From Acidobacteriota bacterium (lineage in GTDB: Bacteria; Acidobacteriota; Thermoanaerobaculia; Multivoradales; SZUA-115), in contig QIHU01000505.1 in assembly GCA_003231035.1 (NCBI GenBank), positions 1 through 8,378 of the forward strand: 8,378 nt of DNA, in the 5' to 3' direction. The number at the start of each line of letters is the position of its first letter. Position 1 is the first letter of the stretch. Shown piece after piece: positions 1-6,474 of the stretch. The notes below the pieces were generated by a model. The model was not told where the DNA came from. It was given only the letters and a program-made list of their open reading frames with translations, and searched no databases. Both the position numbers and the translations under genes were made by a program.

Positions 1-140
1 CCATGCTCGACGACTCCGAGATCCAGAAGATGGTGACCGAACGCCGCTCACTCGACCGCGTCTGCCGGCTCTTGGTGCAAGAAGCCAACGCCCGCGGCGG
101 CCTAGACAACGTCACGGTCTTGATGATCAAGGTGATGTAG
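1..140 (+). CDS. PP2C-family protein Ser/Thr phosphatase, C-terminal fragment
   Basis: The reading frame is open from the window edge (first full codon at base 3) to TAG at 138-140 and gives about 46 residues. The end reads ANARGGLDNVTVLMIKVM. The GG-x-DN-[VI]TV block is the conserved last motif of PP2C/Stp1-type phosphatases, where the Asp is a metal ligand and the following strand closes the beta-sandwich. These enzymes remove phosphate from Ser/Thr residues, often as antagonists of Hanks-type (PknB-like) kinases. The preceding stretch (DSEIQKMV, then LVQEAN) matches the usual helix before this motif. The catalytic core lies outside the window, so activity and any fused regulatory domain cannot be judged. 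The last 14 bp overlap the 3' end of the convergent VWFA-like gene. Confidence 0.85.
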   Translation, partial: MLDDSEIQKMVTERRSLDRVCRLLVQEANARGGLDNVTVLMIKVM

Positions 141-1233
141 AACCGTAGTTGTAGCCTTCGCGGCTGCGGACTTTGAATTCTTGGTTGCGGGCGTTGACTT
201 CCACCCGCTGGAAGCCGCTCTCGCCTTGAGGGTAGTAGCCACTGTTCTCGCTGGCGATCTCTTTGAGCGGGGTGAGGAAGCGGGTGAAGTTGAACTGGTA
301 GCGCCCGCCGGTCTCGTCGGCCAGCTGATGCAGCCCATTGGCGAGCTGGTACTCGATGGTGGAGGGGGCCATCTCCACCGTGTAGGCGGCGACGTTGTTG
401 TTGTTCAGCGCCTGCACGGTCGGCTCGAAGTAGCGCTTGTCTGGGCGATAGATGCCCAGATCGTTGATCTCGCCGAAGCCGGTGGCGAACATCACCAAGT
501 TCTTGCGCCCGACGGTGTTGCCAGCGGCGCGGGCCAGCGTCTGCAACGCATCGTAGATGGTCTTGGTCTCGTCGCGCAGCGCGTTGCCCTTGGGCAGGTA
601 GTAGAGCAGCGAGATTTCTCCGGTCGCTGGCGCGCGCGAGGGCCACTGGGTGCCGGCGTCCTTACCGGTGACCGCCGAGTTGATGGCTCGGGTGAGTGCG
701 CTCTTGTCGTTGCTGAAGTCGCTATGCAGAATCAGTCGGTTGTCGTAGCTCACCACGGCGATCCAGTCGTCGAGCAAGATCTGCTTCTTCACCCACAGGC
801 GGGCGTCGCGGGCGGCCTCCATTTGCCGGGTGAGAAGCCGCGCTCCATTGGTGTCATTGCGCTGCTGCTGTTGGAAAAAGAGAATGAAATACCGCCGCTG
901 GGTGGCGGTGTTGATCTTGCCTCCGGTGGCGGACGGGTCGAGCAACTTGCGATTGCTGTAGAAGACGAGGTCCGAAACTTCGACCGGCTTGCCGTCTTCC
1001 TCGACCACGAAGTCGCCGGGCTCGAGGCCGACGACGACGTTGCCCTGCTTGTCGGTGACCAAAATGTCGAGCAGAACTTCGCTGACCGTCACCTCGCCGG
1101 TAAATTCGGTTTCTGGCGCTACGGCGGGTTGAGCCTTGGCGGGCAAGGCGGCGAACAGGGGGAGGAAGCAGACGAACGCGGCTATGCTGAGTCGCGAGAG
1201 AAGTCGGAATACGAGGTGGAGTTGGCTTTTCAT
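127..1233 (-). CDS. Secreted VWFA-related protein, acidobacterial type
   Basis: The 368-residue product has an N-terminal signal peptide: basic start, hydrophobic core at about residues 11-30, and a likely signal peptidase I site AKA|Q after residue 34. Residues 48-95 (VTVSEVLLDILVTDKQGN, then GLEPGDFVVEEDGKPVEV) match the opening beta domain of the acidobacterial VWFA-related family (TIGR03436-like). A VWFA-like fold follows from about 113 to 315. The first strand reads YFILFFQQQQRND (115-127), where a VWFA domain normally has the metal-site DxSxS, so the MIDAS appears lost. Start choice is supported by AAGGAG (1242-1247, minus strand) 8 nt before the ATG. Export to periplasm or outer surface is inferred, and the role is unknown; proteins of this family are abundant in Acidobacteriota. 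The gene lies 84 bp downstream of the beta-oxidation gene on the same strand and could share its transcript. Confidence 0.85.
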   Translation of the reverse strand: MKSQLHLVFRLLSRLSIAAFVCFLPLFAALPAKAQPAVAPETEFTGEVTVSEVLLDILVTDKQGNVVVGLEPGDFVVEEDGKPVEVSDLVFYSNRKLLDPSATGGKINTATQRRYFILFFQQQQRNDTNGARLLTRQMEAARDARLWVKKQILLDDWIAVVSYDNRLILHSDFSNDKSALTRAINSAVTGKDAGTQWPSRAPATGEISLLYYLPKGNALRDETKTIYDALQTLARAAGNTVGRKNLVMFATGFGEINDLGIYRPDKRYFEPTVQALNNNNVAAYTVEMAPSTIEYQLANGLHQLADETGGRYQFNFTRFLTPLKEIASENSGYYPQGESGFQRVEVNARNQEFKVRSREGYNYGSTSP

Positions 1234-1317
1234 GCGTCGATCTCCTTGGTTGAGGGCGCTTCGAGGATGCCCGGCGCCTTGAATAGCAAGAGCCGTGCCG
1301 GCCTCTGGGCACTCTGT

Positions 1318-3459
1318 CTACATGGCGGGCCAGCGATGGCTGTAGAAACCGCCGCTCTCGGCCGCCGCCCGCAGGCTTTCGCTGGGTTGGAAGCGGGGGC
1401 CTATCGATTCCGCGAACTCTTCGAGCAGGTCGACCAGCGGGCTCAGCCCCTGGGCGTCGGCCCAGCGACAGAGTCCTCCCCGGAAGGGAGGGAAGCCGGT
1501 GCCCATGATCATCGCTAGGTCAAGGCTGGCGGGGTCTCGCACCACCCCCTCGCTGAGGCAGCGGGCCGCCTCGTTGACCATCGGCAGGACCAGCCGTTCG
1601 GCGATCTGGGCCGGGTCGGGATCTTGCACCCGTGGTGTCAAGCCGAGGATGCGGTAGATCTCGCGATCGGGCTCGGTGCGTTTGCGACCGTCGTAGCGGT
1701 AAAATCCCAGGCCGGTCTTGCTCCCCAGTCGACCCGGCTCACCGGCCTTGTCGAGCCACTCCGGGGTGGGCAAGCGGTCGCCAAAAGCCTCGCCGAGAAT
1801 GTGGGCTACCTTGACCGCGACATCGATACCGACGTCGTCGGTGAGTGCCAACGGACCCAGCGGCATTCCCCAGTCCTTCATTGCCCGGTCGACATCTTCG
1901 ATCGAATACCCCTCATCGAGCAGCCACAGTGCCTCCGAGCTGTAGAACATCAGCAGTCGGTTGACCAGGAAACCGGGCGCGTCGCGCACCACCACCGGTG
2001 TCTTGCCGAGCTTGAGGGCGAGGTCGTAGACCGTGCGCACGGCGTCGGGGTCGGATGCCTCACCGGCGATGACCTCAACCAAGGGCATTCTGTCGACCGG
2101 GTTGAAGAAGTGCATGCCCACCACTTGGCCGCGGTTAGCGGCTTCGTTGCCAATCAGGTCGATCGACAGCGACGAGGTGTTCGAGGCCAGCACGGCGCCC
2201 GGTGCCATTTCCTTCTCGACTTCGGCGAAGACCTTCTGCTTGACACCGAGATTCTCGATGATGGCTTCGATCAGCAAGTCGCAGCGATCGAAACCGTCAT
2301 AGGTCAAGGTGGGCTGGATCAAGGCCATCTTGCGAGCTGCCTGGTCGGGCCGCAGTCGCCGTTTCTTGACCTGCCTCGCGAACAGGCTGGAAGCGTGTTG
2401 CATGCCGCTGGCCAGCGCCTCGGTCCCAATATCCTTGAGACGCACCGAAATGCCCATCTTGTCGGCGATCAGTTGGGCGATTCCGCCGCCCATGACCCCG
2501 GCGCCAAGGACGGCGGCGCGGGTGACCGGGTGGGGAGTTCCCGGCGGTCGATTCTCCGCCTTCTTGACCCCTTCCATCAGCTGGAAGACGTGGATGAGGT
2601 TCTTGCTCACCGCGCCAACGGCTAGTTCGGAGGCGGCTCGTTGCTCGGCTTCGAGCCCAGCCTGGATGCCGTCTTCGATGCCGATTCGTACCACTTCAAT
2701 GATGCGCAGGGGTGCTGGATAGTGGCCTTCGCTCTGTTCCAGCGTCCTCTTGCGCGCTTGATCGAAAACCAGTTTGCGGCCGAGTGGGTTCCTCTCTAGC
2801 AGCAGTTCCTTGAAATCCGTGCGGTCGACCGGCCGCTTCTTCGAATCGAGGTGGCCACTGGCGAACTCGCGCACTTGGTGCAGGAAGGTGGCTTGGGGAA
2901 TGAGGCCATCGACCAGACCGAGCTTCAACGCCTTTTTGGGGTAGATGTTCTTGCCGGTAAGCAGGACATCGAGGGCGCTAGGAAGGCCGATGAGCCGCGG
3001 TAGACGGGTGCAACCGCCCCAGGCTGGGACGATACCGAGCTTGACCTCTGGCAAACCGAAGCGGCTGGCGGAGCCGTCGCTGACCAAACGAAAAGTGGAG
3101 GCCAAAGCGATCTCAACACCGCCGCCCAAGCACAGACCATCCACGGCGGCGACGGTCGGGAAGGGGAGCTGCCCCCAGGCTGAGAAGAGCTCTTGACCGG
3201 CGCGGATCCCAGCCAACGCTTGGTTGGGATCGGTGACTCCGGCAATCTCTTCGACATCGGCGCCGGCAATAAAGCAGCCCGGTTTTCCCGACAACAAGAT
3301 CAGGCAGCCGATGTCGCGACGCTGGGCGAGTTCGGGGATCAGGGAGGCGAACTCCGCGAGCACCGCTTGGTTGAAGATGTTGACCTTCTTGCCCGGCAGG
3401 TCGAAGGTGAGAGTAGCCAGGCGATCTTGGCCGACTTCAAGTTGGAAAGCAGTAGCCAC
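1318..3459 (-). CDS. fadB: Bifunctional enoyl-CoA hydratase / 3-hydroxyacyl-CoA dehydrogenase (FadB/FadJ type)
   Basis: This 713-residue protein matches the usual length of the fatty-acid oxidation alpha subunit. It hydrates trans-2-enoyl-CoA and then oxidises L-3-hydroxyacyl-CoA with NAD+ in the cytoplasm. The crotonase half (about 1-200) has the oxyanion-hole segment GADVEEI (66-72), LGGGVE with catalytic-type Glu116, and LPEVKLG with Glu138. The dehydrogenase half begins with a Rossmann GAGVMG (319-324), then SNTSSLS, and GMHFFNPVDRMPLVE, where His450 and Glu462 are the catalytic pair at the same numbers as in E. coli FadB. The C-terminal dehydrogenase repeat (about 615-700) is present. 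Translation starts at GTG (3457-3459), with GAGGGA (3469-3474, minus strand) 9 nt upstream. The thiolase partner (fadA) is not next to it: upstream lies a divergent tRNA gene and downstream a VWFA-like gene. FadB versus FadJ cannot be settled, so the symbol is provisional. Confidence 0.93.
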   Translation of the reverse strand: MATAFQLEVGQDRLATLTFDLPGKKVNIFNQAVLAEFASLIPELAQRRDIGCLILLSGKPGCFIAGADVEEIAGVTDPNQALAGIRAGQELFSAWGQLPFPTVAAVDGLCLGGGVEIALASTFRLVSDGSASRFGLPEVKLGIVPAWGGCTRLPRLIGLPSALDVLLTGKNIYPKKALKLGLVDGLIPQATFLHQVREFASGHLDSKKRPVDRTDFKELLLERNPLGRKLVFDQARKRTLEQSEGHYPAPLRIIEVVRIGIEDGIQAGLEAEQRAASELAVGAVSKNLIHVFQLMEGVKKAENRPPGTPHPVTRAAVLGAGVMGGGIAQLIADKMGISVRLKDIGTEALASGMQHASSLFARQVKKRRLRPDQAARKMALIQPTLTYDGFDRCDLLIEAIIENLGVKQKVFAEVEKEMAPGAVLASNTSSLSIDLIGNEAANRGQVVGMHFFNPVDRMPLVEVIAGEASDPDAVRTVYDLALKLGKTPVVVRDAPGFLVNRLLMFYSSEALWLLDEGYSIEDVDRAMKDWGMPLGPLALTDDVGIDVAVKVAHILGEAFGDRLPTPEWLDKAGEPGRLGSKTGLGFYRYDGRKRTEPDREIYRILGLTPRVQDPDPAQIAERLVLPMVNEAARCLSEGVVRDPASLDLAMIMGTGFPPFRGGLCRWADAQGLSPLVDLLEEFAESIGPRFQPSESLRAAAESGGFYSHRWPAM

Positions 3460-3641
3460 GGTTTCGGTTCCCTCGCCGCCACAAGGATTCGTGAGCCTTG
3501 TTCGCGGTGGTAATTTGACTCGATGAGGTGCGAGCTATCTCTGGATGTCTCTAAGTCGATGAGAAGGACAAGCGGGAGGCACTCCATGAGCTGGCCTTCG
3601 GATTGGTGAGCCGCCATTCTACCCCAGTGTGGAAACGGGGA

Positions 3642-3670
3642 TTGACCGCGCTCGGCGGGACAGGTATCCT
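3642..3670 (+). promoter_or_regulatory. Sigma70-like promoter for tRNA-Pro
   Basis: A -35 box TTGACC (3642-3647) and a -10 box TATCCT (3665-3670) are separated by exactly 17 bp. Transcription would start near 3677 and give a leader of about 70 nt before the tRNA, which RNase P would remove. It is the best promoter-like match seen in the 287 bp between the divergent fadB and tRNA genes. The assignment rests on sequence resemblance only. Confidence 0.55.
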
Positions 3671-3746
3671 CCCCCATCGCGCGCCAAGGTGGGCCCGAAT
3701 TGAGTCCCTAGCGGTCACTCTTTCCGCCAGCGTGCTGTTTCTGAGT

Positions 3747-3823
3747 CGGGGCGTAGCTCAGCCTGGTAGAGCGCACGGTTCGGGTCCGTGAGGCCGGAGG
3801 TTCGAATCCTCTCGCCCCGACCA
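3747..3823 (+). tRNA. tRNA-Pro (anticodon CGG)
   Basis: The 77 nt fold into a complete cloverleaf. The acceptor stem CGGGGCG pairs with CGCCCCG (3813-3819). The D arm is GCTC/GAGC (3756-3759, 3769-3772). The anticodon stem CACGG/CCGTG (3774-3778, 3786-3790) encloses loop TTCGGGT with anticodon CGG at 3781-3783, which reads proline codon CCG. The T arm is GGAGG/CCTCT with loop TTCGAAT. The discriminator base is A3820 and CCA is genomically encoded (3821-3823). The body closely follows bacterial tRNA-Pro, including AGCCTGGTA in the D loop. No duplicated 3' end or integrase is seen nearby, so there is no sign that it serves as an integration site here. Confidence 0.97.
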
Positions 3824-4176
3824 TTTCCCTTCCCTTCCCCCGTGCGATGGCGCGGTAGCCCAGCGAAACAGGCCAGCCCAGCAGGGGTGCTCAGCGGGAG
3901 GCGGTGGTGCCCTCGGGAGAGGACGTGGCGTTTGCCACTAGAGGTCAGCCTTGCAGGCCGGCCGCCAATCTCCTATCCTACGCCGGTAGTAGAAGAATCT
4001 AGTTGGGATCAGAGGGACGAGGCCCGGCCTACCGGGGGCGTCGCGGAGGTCGGCAGCGGGCTTGCAAGTAGTCGTCCGCTTAAGACTTCTAGGCGAGTGC
4101 CCGCCAGGGGGGCCTGGCCGTGACCGTGAACACTAGCTGGGCTTGAGCCCGGTGTGCGAGGGAGGCAAAGTAGACG
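3824..4176. other. 353-bp gene-free stretch between tRNA-Pro and the peptide transporter
   Basis: No convincing gene is present: the reading frame across it begins inside the tRNA and resembles no protein family. A pyrimidine-rich tract (3822-3840) follows the tRNA directly, without a hairpin. A small stem GTGGC-gttt-GCCAC lies at about 3925-3938. The palindrome GGCCGGCC (3957-3964) falls within the spacer of a promoter candidate. The end holds the ribosome binding site of the transporter. It is most likely a tRNA trailer plus the promoter and 5' leader of the downstream gene. Confidence 0.6.
3951..3979 (+). promoter_or_regulatory. Sigma70-like promoter candidate for the POT transporter
   Basis: TTGCAG (3951-3956) and TATCCT (3974-3979) are spaced by 17 bp. 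The -10 box is identical to that of the tRNA promoter candidate. The start site would fall near 3986 and leave a leader of about 190 nt before the transporter ATG, long enough for leader control, although no known riboswitch fold was recognised. Evidence is pattern match only. Confidence 0.4.
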
Positions 4177-5664
4177 ATGAATGCCACAAGCGTGGGCGGG
4201 AAGCAGTGGTTCGGCCATCCGCGAGGGCTTTCCACCCTCTTCTTTACCGAGATGTGGGAGCGCTTTAGCTTTTATGGCTTGCGCGCCCTACTGATCCTCT
4301 TCATGACCGCCGCGGTGTCGACCGGCGGACTTGGTTTCTCTGAGGGTAAGGCCGGTTCGATCCTTGGCCTCTACACCGCGGGCGTCTACCTCCTGGCGTT
4401 GCCGGGTGGCTGGATCGCCGATCGGCTGATCGGTCAACGGCAAGCGGTCTTCATCGGCGGGATCATTATCGCCGCCGGCCACTTCACCATGGCGGTACCG
4501 CGCGAGTTGACCTTTTACCTCGGGCTGCTCCTGATCGTCATTGGCACCGGCCTGCTAAAGCCCAACATCAGCACTATCGTTGGCGAGCTCTACCCGGAAG
4601 GCGGCGCGCGGCGCGACGCTGGTTTCTCGGTTTTCTACATGGGGATCAACCTCGGCGCGCTCTTCGGCCCGCTCCTCTGCGGTTGGTTGGGCCAGAACGT
4701 CAACTGGCACTACGGCTTCGGCCTCGCCGGTATCGGCATGGTGCTCGGGCTGATCCAGTACAAGCTGACCGAACACCACCTGGGTAGCTACGGTCTACTC
4801 AAGGCCGAGTCGGCGGTGACGCGAGCGAAGTCGAGCAAGTTGTTCACCTACGCGATAGTTGTCATCCTCGCTTTGATTCTGACCCTCTATCTTCTGGTTC
4901 AGCGCGGGGTCTTGAGCCCCACCAGCGAGCAGATTGCCAAGGCGGTGGGTTTCACCATCGTTGGCATCGCCGCCTTGTACTTTCTCTACCAGTTCATTTT
5001 CGGCAAGCTCACCCCGGTCGAAACGAAGGGGCTGGCGATGATCGCCGTCTTGTTCGTCGCCTCGGCGGTCTTCTGGTCGGGATTCGAGCAAGCTTCCTCC
5101 TCGATGAACCTCTTCGCCGATCGGCTGACCGACCGTACGATCGGTGGCTGGAAGGTGCCAACCACCTGGTTGCAGTCGGTCAACCCGGTGTTCATTATCC
5201 TTCTGGCACCGGTCTTCGCCATGCTCTGGCAGCGGCTGGGTAAACGAGATCTTTCGATGCCGGCCAAGTTCGCCATGGGGTTGATCATCCTCGGCCTCGG
5301 CTTTGGGGTCATGGTGTGGGCCTCCACCTACACCGCTGGCGACACCAAGTTGGTAGGCATGGGCTGGTTGATCGCCACCTACTTCTTCCACACCTGCGGT
5401 GAGTTGTGCTTGAGCCCGGTCGGTCTTTCTTCGGTGACCAAGCTGGCTCCGGAGCGGTTGGTGGGTCAGATGATGGGCATCTGGTTCATGGCCACCTCGC
5501 TGGGCAACCTGATCGCCGGTATCGCCGGTGGCAGCTTCGGCTCGATGAGCACCCAGCAGCTCTTCGGACGGGTGTCGATGTCCGCCATCGTGGCGGGCAT
5601 GATTCTGGCCGTGCTGACGGTGTTGATCCTCCGCCGGTGGACCAACGAGGCACTGGCCAAGTAA
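4177..5664 (+). CDS. POT/PTR-family proton-coupled oligopeptide transporter
   Basis: The 495-residue inner-membrane protein belongs to the proton-dependent oligopeptide transporter branch of the major facilitator superfamily, which imports di- and tripeptides with protons. Hallmarks: E25-M-W-E28-R29-F30 (the ExxERF motif of helix 1) followed by FYG at 32-34; GLLKPN with Lys128 in helix 4; the PTR2 signature FYMGINLG (153-160); FWSGFEQ (299-305); and GELCLSPVG with Glu409 in helix 10. Hydrophobic segments are consistent with about 14 helices, including the extra pair typical of bacterial members at about 222-275. All key residues are present and the length is normal, so it should be functional. 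The start has AGGGAGG (4159-4165) 11 nt upstream, a slightly long spacing. It is a single-gene unit: promoter candidate ahead, strong terminator behind. Substrate range cannot be read from sequence; the family also includes nitrate and other transporters. Confidence 0.94.
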   Translation: MNATSVGGKQWFGHPRGLSTLFFTEMWERFSFYGLRALLILFMTAAVSTGGLGFSEGKAGSILGLYTAGVYLLALPGGWIADRLIGQRQAVFIGGIIIAAGHFTMAVPRELTFYLGLLLIVIGTGLLKPNISTIVGELYPEGGARRDAGFSVFYMGINLGALFGPLLCGWLGQNVNWHYGFGLAGIGMVLGLIQYKLTEHHLGSYGLLKAESAVTRAKSSKLFTYAIVVILALILTLYLLVQRGVLSPTSEQIAKAVGFTIVGIAALYFLYQFIFGKLTPVETKGLAMIAVLFVASAVFWSGFEQASSSMNLFADRLTDRTIGGWKVPTTWLQSVNPVFIILLAPVFAMLWQRLGKRDLSMPAKFAMGLIILGLGFGVMVWASTYTAGDTKLVGMGWLIATYFFHTCGELCLSPVGLSSVTKLAPERLVGQMMGIWFMATSLGNLIAGIAGGSFGSMSTQQLFGRVSMSAIVAGMILAVLTVLILRRWTNEALAK

Positions 5665-5691
5665 GGGCCTACCGCCGCGACCTCTTGGATC

Positions 5692-5719
5692 AACGCGCTG
5701 GGGCCTGCCCCAGCGCGTT
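5692..5719 (+). terminator. Intrinsic terminator after the POT transporter
   Basis: A perfect 12-bp stem, AACGCGCTGGGG (5692-5703) with CCCCAGCGCGTT (5708-5719), closes a CCTG loop and continues into TTTCTAGG. It begins 28 nt after the transporter stop. It lies between convergent genes, one base beyond the antitoxin stop (5721-5723), so it may stop readthrough from both sides. The U-tract is short on the + side and nearly absent on the - side. Confidence 0.8.
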
Positions 5720-5720
5720 T

Positions 5721-5939
5721 CTAGGTTCTGCGGGCTTCGTGCACGGCGTCAACGATCTCCGAAGCTGTTAGGTCCAAGGGGACACCTTCGACATCCAGCG
5801 CCGAGCGCGATGGCTTGGTTGGGGAGATCTCGAATTCGCTGCCGTCTCGGCGCTTGATGCGGACCGCTCCAACCCGTTCGGCTTCATCGAGTACGGATGC
5901 TAGCTTCTGCCGGGCCTCTGAGAATGTGTAGATCGTCAT
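5721..5939 (-). CDS. Phd/YefM-type antitoxin of a PIN-toxin module
   Basis: The 72-residue protein starts MTIYTFSEARQKLASVLDEA and continues with a basic RIKRRDGSEFEISP stretch (27-40). This is the N-terminal DNA-binding fold of Phd-like antitoxins (helix, then paired strands). Residues 46-72 form an acidic, probably disordered tail that would wrap the toxin. Its expected role is to neutralise the PIN ribonuclease and repress the operon. The ATG overlaps the toxin's TGA (ATGA, 5936-5939), so translation is likely coupled. It also has its own GGAG (5948-5951, minus strand) 8 nt upstream, inside the toxin gene. A longer frame reaching 6035 is an overlap artefact with no family match. The gene sits second in the operon, after its toxin, unlike most vapBC pairs. 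Phd family assignment is by sequence pattern. Confidence 0.85.
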   Translation of the reverse strand: MTIYTFSEARQKLASVLDEAERVGAVRIKRRDGSEFEISPTKPSRSALDVEGVPLDLTASEIVDAVHEARRT

Positions 5940-6340
5940 CGGTTCAGCTCCAATATTCTGACGCCGGCCATCTCGGCGGCAACTATCTGTTTCTTGTCCA
6001 GTGTGAGCAACGGTGCCGAGGCTTGTTGTGCGCACGAGAGGAAGTAAGCGTCATAGGCGTAGATCCCGAGCAGCTCACTGAGCCCGAGGGCATGTTCTAG
6101 ATCCAACGGAATCATCTTGAGTGCAATCTTGTGAAATGCGGACACTGCTTTCCGGGCGGCAGTGAGAGTGATTCTCTGCCGCCGAAACATGGCTGAGAAG
6201 GCGTTACCAATTTCTGCTTCAACCGAGACCGGAGCGTAAAGATCCGCACCCTCAGTTGCTTGGAGTAGGGCAGGGCGCTCTGACTCGTGAGTCAGAGTAG
6301 CGATGAGGACCGAAGTATCCACTACGATGCGATGTGCCAT
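5936..6340 (-). CDS. PIN-domain ribonuclease toxin, VapC family
   Basis: This 134-residue protein is a typical single PIN domain. The four acidic metal-binding residues are visible: Asp8 in IVVDTSVLIA, Glu43 in VEAEIGNAF, Asp97 in IYAYDAYFLSCA, and Asp115 in LLTLDKK. VapC-type toxins cleave RNA, often tRNA or the sarcin-ricin loop of 23S rRNA, using Mg2+; the target here is unknown. The start at 6340 is chosen because the family begins a few residues before the first Asp. The in-frame ATG at 6370 would translate through the operator palindrome and is unlikely. No Shine-Dalgarno precedes 6340, and the likely -10 box lies so close that the mRNA may be almost leaderless. The gene is first in the operon with a 4-bp overlap to the antitoxin. 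All catalytic residues are intact, so the toxin is probably active. Confidence 0.9.
   Translation of the reverse strand: MAHRIVVDTSVLIATLTHESERPALLQATEGADLYAPVSVEAEIGNAFSAMFRRQRITLTAARKAVSAFHKIALKMIPLDLEHALGLSELLGIYAYDAYFLSCAQQASAPLLTLDKKQIVAAEMAGVRILELNR
6278..6297. repeat. 9-bp inverted repeat inside the toxin gene
   Basis: CTCTGACTC (6278-6286) and GAGTCAGAG (6289-6297) are perfect inverted copies separated by two bases. They lie about 43-62 bp into the toxin coding region. As RNA they could form an 8-bp hairpin with a CACG tetraloop. The core TGACTCGT (6281-6288) recurs at the toxin start (6340-6347), 59 bp away, beside the operator palindrome. It could be a second protein-binding site or an mRNA structure; chance is not excluded. 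Confidence 0.55.
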
Positions 6341-6345
6341 GACTC

Positions 6346-6357
6346 GTACAATTGTAC
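6346..6357. promoter_or_regulatory. Palindromic operator overlapping the toxin-antitoxin promoter
   Basis: GTACAATTGTAC is a perfect 12-bp palindrome ending 5 bp before the toxin ATG. Read on the minus strand it contains TACAAT (6351-6356), a five-of-six match to the -10 consensus, which would start transcription 3-4 nt before the ATG. No clear -35 box is seen. A palindrome over the -10 box is the usual arrangement for autorepression by an antitoxin or a toxin-antitoxin complex. The binding protein is inferred. Confidence 0.6.
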
Positions 6358-6474
6358 ACCATGAGAGCATCGTGGTGCCGTCGCTCGCCTCTATACCAAG
6401 CTTTACCGTCTTACCGTGATTGCGCTAGGCTGCCGGTTCGCGCCAAAATTTTATGGATCGAAAGAGGAAAGCGA

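Noticed and set aside
181..1518. Long open frame on the + strand (445 codons) opposite the VWFA-like gene and fadB end
   Set aside because: It is antisense to two genes with clear family matches, has low-complexity Gly/Val/Glu-rich content and no recognisable domain; long antisense frames are common at this GC content.
1624..2625. 333-codon frame on the + strand opposite fadB
   Set aside because: It mirrors the codon pattern of a well-supported enzyme gene and shows no family features.
3603..4123. Apparent small proteins running through the tRNA, such as one starting MRPEVRILSPRP
   Set aside because: These are the well-known spurious translations of a tRNA gene; the cloverleaf explains the bases and no ribosome site is present.
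3747..4176. Possible integrated element at the tRNA 3' end
   Set aside because: No repeat of the tRNA 3' sequence, no integrase and no foreign-looking gene follow; the next gene is a standard transporter.
4795..5391. 198-codon frame opposite the peptide transporter
   Set aside because: It is antisense to hydrophobic helices, giving an artificial His/Asp/Gln-rich sequence.
5940..6035. N-terminally extended antitoxin starting at 6035
   Set aside because: The extension lies entirely in the toxin gene in another frame and has no Phd-like sequence; the MTIYTF start has a ribosome site.
6341..6370. Upstream ATG at 6370 for the PIN toxin
   Set aside because: The ten extra residues would be encoded by the operator palindrome and promoter and do not belong to the PIN fold.
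6352..6474. 41-residue upstream extension of the lipoprotein
   Set aside because: It would bury the lipoprotein signal inside the chain and lacks a ribosome site, whereas 6475 has both.
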